Shown here: piece after piece, positions 57,526-64,000 of the stretch
Position numbering within the stretch: position 1 is the first letter of the stretch
Layout of the letters: every line of letters starts with the position of its first letter
From: Primulina eburnea
Lineage: Eukaryota > Streptophyta > Magnoliopsida > Lamiales > Gesneriaceae
NCBI RefSeq assembly: GCF_022965805.1
Contig: NC_133114.1
Location: 6,096,261-6,160,260 of the forward strand
Direction of reading: 5' to 3'
DNA: 64,000 nt
Made by a program: the position numbers and the translations under genes
Notes under the pieces: model-generated
Seen by the model: only the letters and a program-made list of their open reading frames with translations
The model's database searches: none
What the model was told of the DNA's origin: nothing

Positions 57526-57707
57526 GGCAAAAACTTGTGTGAGACGATCTCACGGTTCGTATTTGTGAGACATATCTCTTTTGTGGGTCATCCATGAAAA
57601 ATTATTTCATTTTATGCTAAGAATATTACTTTTTATTGTAAACATCGATAGGGTTGACCCGTCTCACAGGATAAGATCCGTGATATGGTCTCACAATACA
57701 TCCACTC
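57526..57707 (+). mobile_element. MITE, copy 3 (Mutator-like)
   Basis: Runs ggcaaaaacttgtgtgag...acatccactc with the family interior. Flanks gatgtgcat and gacgtgcta are similar but not identical, which fits an older 9-bp duplication. Confidence 0.8.
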
Positions 57708-57873
57708 GACGTGCTAAGTATACTAGTGCAATGTAATTGGTGGAAATAAAGTAATAACCGTTGGATGAAATCAAAGCAGTCAGTGTCAATAGTTATTGGC
57801 ACTAAATGTAATTTGATTCAGAATTATTCTCTCCTAGGGTTTCTTGAGGAAACCGCTTGTGAGAGTCTCTTCC
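57708..57873. other. Flanking DNA of the chromovirus, no gene seen
   Basis: Short unassigned stretch ending in cttcc, the presumed target duplication of the LTR element. Its partner lies beyond the window. Confidence 0.4.
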
Positions 57874-57929
57874 TGTAGTATCCCGATGCCTAATTTGAGT
57901 TAATTATTGGATTAATTATATTTCGGTGG

Positions 57930-58100
57930 GATCGGAAGGACCGAACAGGGTTCGGATCGTCCGATCAGGGTTCGGATCGTCCGAGCCAGGTGGCTGGACC
58001 CGTGGAAGGCATGCAGGGTTCGGATCGTCCGATCAGGGTTCGGAAGGTCCGAAGTGTACTGGATCGGATCTTCCGAAGTGGATCGGATCTTCCGATCGTT
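57930..58100. repeat. Array of TCGGATC-TCCGA palindromes
   Basis: About eight copies of ttcggatcgtccgatc, ttcggaaggtccgaa, ggatcggatcttccga and variants sit at spacings of 15-40 bp, interrupted by a short unique stretch (gtggctggacccgtgg). The array ends a few bases before the TATA box. Confidence 0.92.
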
Positions 58101-58102
58101 GA

Positions 58103-58112
58103 CTATAAATAG
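58103..58112 (+). promoter_or_regulatory. Chromovirus LTR TATA box
   Basis: Ctataaatag lies directly downstream of the palindrome array. Transcription would be expected about 30 bases on, near ttcactttttactc. Confidence 0.75.
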
Positions 58113-59135
58113 AGGCGCGAGGCTTCACTTTTTACTCGCCAATTCCGAGTGTTCCAGAGCGTTTTAGTCGTTTCTGATGGGTTTCTAGTCTTTTCCCGAG
58201 GTTCAGGCACTAGCGGGGAGCTACTGGTTTTGTAGCGGAGCTGTGCTCTAGTTGGGAGCTAGCTGCATCAGTGGGCTGACTACGGACGCAGGCTTGATTC
58301 TAGGACTGATTGTTAGGATCTGCTGGTTTGAGGTACGAAAGTACTATCCGAGATATCCTGGTCGAGTATACATTCTTATATGTGTTGCATGATTGTTTGC
58401 TGCATTGATATATGTCATATGATGCATGCTATTATGTCACGTTTATTACTGCATGTTACATTTCATCTTGAGCCGTATCTCTTTCGAGATAGCCTTTATT
58501 GTTGAGCTGTATCTCTTTCGAGATAAGCTATATCTTGTGGGGCCGCTCAGCCCTGTCTTGTGGACGCATGGACACCGAGAGTACACAGTGGCCGACGGGT
58601 CCGGAGGGCTTCGGTGATCCGGGACATTTTAGGTCCACGTCTGATCTTGTAGTGGATGCAGTGACCCAGAGGAGTACCGCGCGGCACTATCCACTTGGCG
58701 CCTCTAGACTGAGCATATTGAGATCTTTTGTGACTCCTGTTTCTTGACTACCCTGGTATCATATCATAGCATGTGCATTTCATATAGGCTTGTATACTCA
58801 TACTTTTGTACTGGGCGTTCTTATCGCTCACGTCCTCGGTTTTGTTTATCTTGGACACCCCATTCCCACGGGGCAGGCCTCAGGTTGGATGGCTCAGGAG
58901 GAGGACGATGAGGACGTTGAGTAGCCGGTTGGTTTAGTTCTTCAGTACTATTTGATTCGATATGGTTGTACCGCATACTTTCATTTTAGTTTAAGTTGTT
59001 CTGGATTTTCGATTGGGTTGTATAACTATCATTTGTTGACCATTTTCCGCAATTATCTCTGATTTTCATTTATTAAGTTAATTGCATGCTTAATTCTCGA
59101 TTAGTAGGTGATTCTGGAACGGGTCACTACATTTA

Positions 59136-59147
59136 TGGTATCAGAGC
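59136..59147 (+). other. Primer-binding site of the chromovirus
   Basis: Tggtatcagagc, four bases after the LTR end, is a perfect match to the initiator tRNA-Met complement used by most plant LTR retrotransposons. Confidence 0.95.
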
Positions 59148-59229
59148 ATGCTTATGATTTTGGGATATAGATTCTGTTTTGGGATTTTCGTTGACCATTT
59201 TACCATTTTCCCCATTCTATCTTGTAGCG

Positions 59230-62200
59230 ATGGCTGACCACTTTGGTGATGAGAGTAGTCAGGGGAGTGTAGGTCGTTGGGGTGACCAGGACGATCGTAG
59301 GCGTCATCGTGAACATCGTCATCGTCGTGATGGCCCTAGGCGTTTTGAGTTACACCGGTTCATTCAGATGGGGCCTAAGCCTTTAGTCGGTGGTGAGACT
59401 CCCGATGTTGCTGAGGATTGGTTAGAGCGCATGGAGAGTTGTTTCCGTGCATTCCAGTGCACCGAAGAGCAGCAGATGGAGACCCTTAGTTTTCTTCTCG
59501 AGGGCCGTGCGCGCAAGTGGTGGCGATCGACTTCTGCGCCGATAGTCCAGACTCAGGGTAGGGTGACTTGGGCCGATTTCCGTGCAGCTTTCATGCAGCT
59601 ATATTTTCCTCCAGCCCTTCGCCAGGCAAAGACGATTGAACTTCTGAATCTTAAGCAGGGTAGTATGTCTGTTGATGAATATCAGCAGAAGTTCTTCGAG
59701 TTGTTACCCTTTGCTCCTCATATTAGTGGCAGTTCTGAGGCCAAGTATGACCATTTCCTTCAGGGTCTTAACCAGGAGATCTTTGATCGAGTCACTGTCT
59801 GCGATAATCCTACTTCTTATGATGGGTTAGTGAACTGGTGTCGCCAGGCAGAGATCAGTCTCCAGCGTGGTAGGTCTATTCTTTCTTCTAGACCTTCGAA
59901 TACTTTGAGCCCTCGATCTCAGTCTTTCAAGAAGTCAGGTTCTTCTTCTTCTGGATCTGGATCTCGGTCTAGCGGTGTTTTTCGCTTTGGTAAGAAGAAG
60001 GATTCTTGTGTGCATTGTGGGAAGAACCATCCATCGGAGCAGTGCCGATCAGCCGCGGGAGCTTGTTTTCAGTGCGGAGAGATGTGTCATCTTAAGAAGA
60101 ATTGTCCTCAGTTGCGAGGTGGAGCAGGATCTGGTTCCGGATCTCAGACGACTGTTCAGCAGAGGATGCAGGGTCAGGCAATGGGTAGTTCAAACCTTCG
60201 ACCTCGTGCCCAAGGTCAGGTATTTGCGCTGAACCAGGATCAGGCTGCAGATGAGTCAGGGAGAGTCATAGCAGGTACTTTTTGTTTATGCGGTATTCCT
60301 GCTTTTGTTCTTATTGATACCGGAGCATCACATTCATTCATTTCTGCACGATTTGTTAAGCGTCATAAGTTACCGTATGTTTCTCTAGACGTCATTCTTT
60401 CCATTTTTACTCCGATGGGTCATTCGGTGTTAGCAAAGCGTCTAGTGATGGGTTGTCCCTTAGATTTTGAGGGTAACGAATTGACTGCGAATCTTATGAT
60501 CCTAGAGATAGAAGATTTTGATTGTATTTTGGGTATAGAGCTATTGACTACCTACCGAGCTACTGTGGATTGTTACCGGAAGCTTGTTCAGTTTCGTACG
60601 ACTGAGAGCTCTAGTTGGTTTTTCTATGGTGAGGGAGCGCGACCTCCGATGCCAGTGGTATCTGCTCTGAAAGCCAATCGTGCTTTAGAGTCGGGCGGGG
60701 AAGGCTACCTCATCTATGCGATTGATTCATCCACAGGTAGTGTTGGTATAGATGATATTCCAGTGGTTTGTGAGTTTCCTAATGTTTTTCCAGATGAGAT
60801 TCCTGGTTTTCCTCCGATTAGAGAGGTGGAATTTAGCATCGAGTTAATGCCAGGGACTACACCGATTTCTCGTGCCCCCTATCGTCTTGCTCCGTCAGAG
60901 ATGAGAGAATTGAAGCAGCAATTGCAGGATCTTCTTGATAAAGGTTATATTCGCCCGAGTGTTTCACCTTGGGGAGCTCCAGTCTTGTTTGTCAAGAAAA
61001 AGGATGGATCGATGCGATTGTGTATTGATTATCGCCAGCTGAATCGTGTGACGATCAAAAACAAGTATCCATTACCTCGTATTGATGACTTGTTCGATCA
61101 GCTTCAGGGTACCTCTGTTTACTCCAAGATTGACTTGCGATCGGGTTATCATCAGATGAGAGTTAGAGATGATGATATTTCCAAGACTGCATTTCGTACT
61201 CGATATGGGCATTACGAATTTCTAGTTATGCCATTCGGATTGACAAATGCGCCAGCGGTGTTCATGGATCTGATGAACCGAGTCTTTCGGGATTTTCTAG
61301 ATCAGTTTGTTGTGGTTTTCATCGACGATATCTTGATTTATTCTCACAGTGTGGAAGAGCATATCCATCACTTGAGGATGGTGTTGCAGATTCTTCGCGA
61401 GAAGCAATTGTATGCTAAGCTGAGTAAGTGCGAGTTCTGGATTAATCGTGTAGTATTCCTTGGTCATGTGATTTCCAAGGAAGGAGTTTCTGTGGATCCT
61501 AGCAAGATTGAGGCAGTGCTGAATTGGTCACGTCCTACGACAGTGGCCGAGATCCGTAGTTTTCTAGGTCTGGCAGGGTATTATCGTCGCTTCATCGTGA
61601 ATTTCTCTCAGGTAGCTAGACCATTGACGCAACTTACTCGGAAGGATGTTCCATTTGAGTGGTCATCTGAGTGCGAAGATAGTTTCAGAGAGCTTCGTCG
61701 ACTTCTGACTTCTGCACCTGTTTTGGCGTTACCGTCAGGATCTGATGGTTTCAGTGTTTACACCGATGCCTCTTTTCAAGGCTTAGGGTGTGTGTTGACG
61801 CAGAATGGTCATGTGATCGCTTATGCTTCCAGACAGTTAAAATCTCACGAGGAGAAGTACCCTATTCATGATCTAGAATTAGCTGCTATTGTGTTTGCGC
61901 TAAAGATCTGGCGTCATTATTTGTACGGTGTTCAGTTTGAAATCTTTACTGATCATAAGAGTCTGAAGTATCTGTTCACTCAGGCTGAGTTGAACATGAG
62001 ACAACGTCGTTGGATGGATTTACTTAAAGATTATGACTGTGTGATCAAGTACCATCCAGGTTCTGCGAATCTCACAGCTGATGCTCTTAGTCGCAAGGTG
62101 AGAGCCTCTGCACTTCAGACCAGTGCTATGTCTAGTACTGTCCAGGATTGTTGTTCGTTGGGGTTTAAGTTCAAACATCGGAAAGGTATGGAGAGCATTC

Positions 62201-62799
62201 GTGTTGCTACCATTTTATCTGAGCCAACTTTGTTCACTCGGATTCGAGATGCTCAGATGTCTGATCTCAAGACTCAGAGATTAGCTCGGTTGGTTGGTGG
62301 AGATAGTAATTTCCATTATCAGTCTAATGGTCTTCTGTGTTTGTCTAATCGGGTTGTAGTACCAGAGGATGATACTTTGAGGGAAGAGATCTTGTCTCAG
62401 GCTCATCGAAGCAAGTTGAGTGTTCATCCGGGAAGCAACAAGATGTATAAAGATTTGAGGACACGATTTTGGTGGAAAGGGATGAAGCGCAGCATTTATC
62501 AGCTTGTCTCCAAGTGTCTAGTTTGTCAGCAGGTTAAGGCAGAGCACCGTCGACCGGGAGGATTATTGTTGAACTTACCTATTCCTGAATGGAAGTGGGA
62601 GCATATCGCGATGGACTTCATTACTCACTTGCCATTGTCTTCGAGGAACAGTGATGCTATTTGGGTAGTGGTGGATCGACTCACCAAGTCTGCTCATTTT
62701 CTGCCATATAACCGTGATTTCACTTTCGATCGTATGGCTCGATTGTATATTCAAGAGATTTTACGTTTGCATGGAGTGCCAGTCAGTATTGTTAAGTGA
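59230..62799 (+). CDS. Chromovirus gag-pol: gag, protease, RT, RNase H, integrase N-terminal half
   Basis: I choose the ATG at 59230 ([11 protein letters not shown]) over one 51 bases upstream because it starts the charged gag N-terminus. Residues below count from the upstream ATG. Gag core runs from about 65-230 ([21 protein letters not shown]). Zinc knuckle [14 protein letters not shown] lies at about 296, with a [13 protein letters not shown] motif before it. Protease [12 protein letters not shown] is near 380. RT shows [11 protein letters not shown] and the catalytic [11 protein letters not shown] near 714. RNase H shows YTDASFQGL (about 860) and [10 protein letters not shown]. The integrase HHCC region runs from [10 protein letters not shown] to [11 protein letters not shown], with [12 protein letters not shown] after it. 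An extra a at 62794/62795 shifts the frame to TGA at 62797, within GVPVSIV. All catalytic residues I checked are present. Confidence 0.95.
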   Translation: MADHFGDESSQGSVGRWGDQDDRRRHREHRHRRDGPRRFELHRFIQMGPKPLVGGETPDVAEDWLERMESCFRAFQCTEEQQMETLSFLLEGRARKWWRSTSAPIVQTQGRVTWADFRAAFMQLYFPPALRQAKTIELLNLKQGSMSVDEYQQKFFELLPFAPHISGSSEAKYDHFLQGLNQEIFDRVTVCDNPTSYDGLVNWCRQAEISLQRGRSILSSRPSNTLSPRSQSFKKSGSSSSGSGSRSSGVFRFGKKKDSCVHCGKNHPSEQCRSAAGACFQCGEMCHLKKNCPQLRGGAGSGSGSQTTVQQRMQGQAMGSSNLRPRAQGQVFALNQDQAADESGRVIAGTFCLCGIPAFVLIDTGASHSFISARFVKRHKLPYVSLDVILSIFTPMGHSVLAKRLVMGCPLDFEGNELTANLMILEIEDFDCILGIELLTTYRATVDCYRKLVQFRTTESSSWFFYGEGARPPMPVVSALKANRALESGGEGYLIYAIDSSTGSVGIDDIPVVCEFPNVFPDEIPGFPPIREVEFSIELMPGTTPISRAPYRLAPSEMRELKQQLQDLLDKGYIRPSVSPWGAPVLFVKKKDGSMRLCIDYRQLNRVTIKNKYPLPRIDDLFDQLQGTSVYSKIDLRSGYHQMRVRDDDISKTAFRTRYGHYEFLVMPFGLTNAPAVFMDLMNRVFRDFLDQFVVVFIDDILIYSHSVEEHIHHLRMVLQILREKQLYAKLSKCEFWINRVVFLGHVISKEGVSVDPSKIEAVLNWSRPTTVAEIRSFLGLAGYYRRFIVNFSQVARPLTQLTRKDVPFEWSSECEDSFRELRRLLTSAPVLALPSGSDGFSVYTDASFQGLGCVLTQNGHVIAYASRQLKSHEEKYPIHDLELAAIVFALKIWRHYLYGVQFEIFTDHKSLKYLFTQAELNMRQRRWMDLLKDYDCVIKYHPGSANLTADALSRKVRASALQTSAMSSTVQDCCSLGFKFKHRKGMESIRVATILSEPTLFTRIRDAQMSDLKTQRLARLVGGDSNFHYQSNGLLCLSNRVVVPEDDTLREEILSQAHRSKLSVHPGSNKMYKDLRTRFWWKGMKRSIYQLVSKCLVCQQVKAEHRRPGGLLLNLPIPEWKWEHIAMDFITHLPLSSRNSDAIWVVVDRLTKSAHFLPYNRDFTFDRMARLYIQEILRLHGVPVSIVK

Positions 62800-63649
62800 C
62801 AGAGATCCTCGTTTTACCTCACGATTTTGGGGTAGTTTCCAGTCAGCCTTGGGTACTTCACTAAGTTTGAGTACGGCTTATCATCCAGAGACCGAAGGTC
62901 AGACAGAGAGGACTATCCGTACACTTGAGGATATGTTGCGAGCTTGTGTTATGGATTTCGGAACCGCTTGGCAGGATCATTTGCCTTTGATTGAGTTCGT
63001 GTACAACAACAGCTATCATCGTAGTATTGGTATGGCACCATTTGAGGCGTTGTATGGGCGACGTTGTCGTACTCCATTATTCTGGGACGAAGTTGGGGAA
63101 CGACATGTTGAGGGACCGGAGTTAGTCCAGCAGGCTATTGATAAGGTTGCAGTAATCAAGAAGCGGATTAAGACTGCTCAGGATCGACAAGCGAGTTATG
63201 CGAACACCAAACGTCGACCTCTTCAATTTCAGCCAGGTGAGAAAGTGTTTCTCCAAGTTTCGCCTTTTCGCAGGATTTTGAGATTTGGTCTCAAGGGTAA
63301 GCTGTCTCCGAGATTTATTGGTCCATTTGAAATATTGGAAAGCGTGGGAGATTTGGCTTACAGACTTGCATTGCCGCCGTACCTATCAAGTATTCATGAT
63401 GTGTTCCACGTATCTTTGTTGAGACGATATGTAGCAGATGAGTCTCACATCTTACATCCCTCTGAAGTTCAACTTGATTCGGATTTGTCTTATGTGGAAC
63501 GACCAGTTCGGATTCTAGATCGCAAAGACAAGGTGTTGCGGAATAAGATCATTCCTCTTGTCTTAATTCAGTGGCAGCGCAGAGGCACTGAAGAAGCTAC
63601 TTGGGAACTAGAGAGTCGTATGCGGTCAGAGCATCCAGAGTTGTTCTAG
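62800..63649 (+). CDS. Chromovirus integrase C-terminal half and chromodomain-like tail
   Basis: Continues the polyprotein in the next frame: [13 protein letters not shown] (second catalytic Asp), the Glu in [35 protein letters not shown], the [18 protein letters not shown] and [13 protein letters not shown] blocks, and a chromodomain-like end ([30 protein letters not shown]). The frame is open from 62714. The junction could not be bridged by ordinary translation, so either the element is defective by one base or the base is a sequencing or assembly error. The TAG at 63647 ends the polyprotein. Confidence 0.93.
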
Positions 63650-63776
63650 TTGTAGTATTTTCAGTTATGATTGTAATTTCAGTTGTACTTTCGGTTGTAA
63701 TTCATTCTTAAGTTGAATGTATTGTTGTTCAGAATTGTCATTTTTCAGAGACGATTTCGCGGACGAAATCCTTTTT

Positions 63777-63788
63777 AGGGGGGGAGAA
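63777..63788 (+). other. Polypurine tract of the chromovirus
   Basis: Agggggggagaa directly precedes the 3' LTR, after cggacgaaatcc, the same context as at 36864-36900 on the minus strand. Confidence 0.92.
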
Positions 63789-64000
63789 TGTAGTATCCCG
63801 ATGCCTAATTTGAGTTAATTATTGGATTAATTATATTTCGGTGGGATCGGAAGGACCGAACAGGGTTCGGATCGTCCGATCAGGGTTCGGATCGTCCGAG
63901 CCAGGTGGCTGGACCCGTGGAAGGCATGCAGGGTTCGGATCGTCCGATCAGGGTTCGGAAGGTCCGAAGTGTACTGGATCGGATCTTCCGAAGTGGATCG
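63789..64000 (+). repeat. Chromovirus 3' LTR, cut by window end
   Basis: The first 212 bases are identical to 57874-58085, including the whole visible palindrome array. Confidence 0.96.

Larger units (their letters stand above)
57874..59131 (+). repeat. Chromovirus 5' LTR
   Basis: 1258 bp, tgtagtatcc...gggtcactaca. U3 carries a palindrome array, then a TATA box. Frames at 58426-58747 inside the LTR have no domain. Confidence 0.95.
57874..64000 (+). mobile_element. Young Ty3/gypsy chromovirus (Del/Tekay-like), cut by window end
   Basis: Full structure: 5' LTR (57874-59131), PBS, gag-pol (59230 to 63649 with one frameshift), PPT and the start of the 3' LTR (63789). The 212 LTR bases that can be compared are identical by eye, so insertion was very recent. 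A chromodomain-like C-terminus and the gag and protease order fit Del/Tekay chromoviruses. Confidence 0.95.

Noticed and set aside
58426..58747. ORFs in the chromovirus LTR
   Set aside because: They lie within the LTR leader, overlap in two frames and have no domain.

Overview
The window is a block of plant repetitive DNA with no convincing host gene. Every recognisable coding region belongs to a transposable element: Ty1/copia polyproteins (including a Sirevirus-type element), Ty3/gypsy polyproteins (including a chromovirus with a chromodomain-like tail), a LINE reverse transcriptase fragment and a CACTA (En/Spm) protein fragment. Primer-binding sites complementary to initiator tRNA-Met, 5-bp target duplications on TG...CA LTRs, and CACTA, hAT and Mutator-type non-autonomous elements all fit a flowering plant, most likely a eudicot. 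I cannot name the species. The third ORF of the Sirevirus-type element recalls proteins predicted in Lamiales genomes, but that is memory and not a search.

Layout. 1-8040 holds AT-rich DNA, a truncated CACTA element with two protein exons (1322-2706), a possible hAT relic, a copia solo LTR (3493-5485, TSD tcacc), a non-autonomous CACTA element (5881-7064, TSD tta) and a LINE fragment (7190-8035). 8040-14225 is a decayed minus-strand Ty3/gypsy pol, split by a Ty3 solo LTR (8683-10468, TSD gtata) and a copia solo LTR (11735-13963, TSD gcaca). 14666-45758 is one Sirevirus-type copia element spread over 31 kb (TSD gcatg at both ends). Its 5' LTR was hit by a Ty3 LTR (14945-27191), and that LTR was hit by a nearly intact minus-strand copia element (15518-25437) with almost identical LTRs. 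Its integrase was hit by another Ty3 LTR (30941-32221), and the zone after pol received a truncated gypsy plus an LTR-like repeat (35101-41468). 45764-48360 is a second, inverted copy of that repeat. 48781-51652 is a minus-strand Ty3 LTR carrying a plus-strand solo LTR of the same superfamily (49607-51398, TSD ttctc). 51653-57873 is AT-rich DNA with three copies of a 9-bp-TSD MITE, a Ty3 solo LTR (54369-56093, TSD gttta) and a hAT element (56231-57141, 8-bp TSD). 57874-64000 is a very young chromovirus whose second LTR runs off the window.

The most interesting pattern is in the Ty3 LTRs. Most carry an array of short GC-rich palindromes just upstream of the TATA box. LTRs that are closely alike from the TATA box to their 3' end carry entirely different palindrome cassettes: a GCGCCCGAGCGGTA hairpin in some and a CGCGCATATGCGCG palindrome in others. 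The unrelated chromovirus has a third type, TCGGATC-TCCGA. This looks like exchangeable U3 promoter modules. Also notable are an antisense ORF and a long coiled-coil third ORF downstream of the Sirevirus-type pol.

All assignments come from reading the sequence. Percent identities are counts by eye, and no database search was run.
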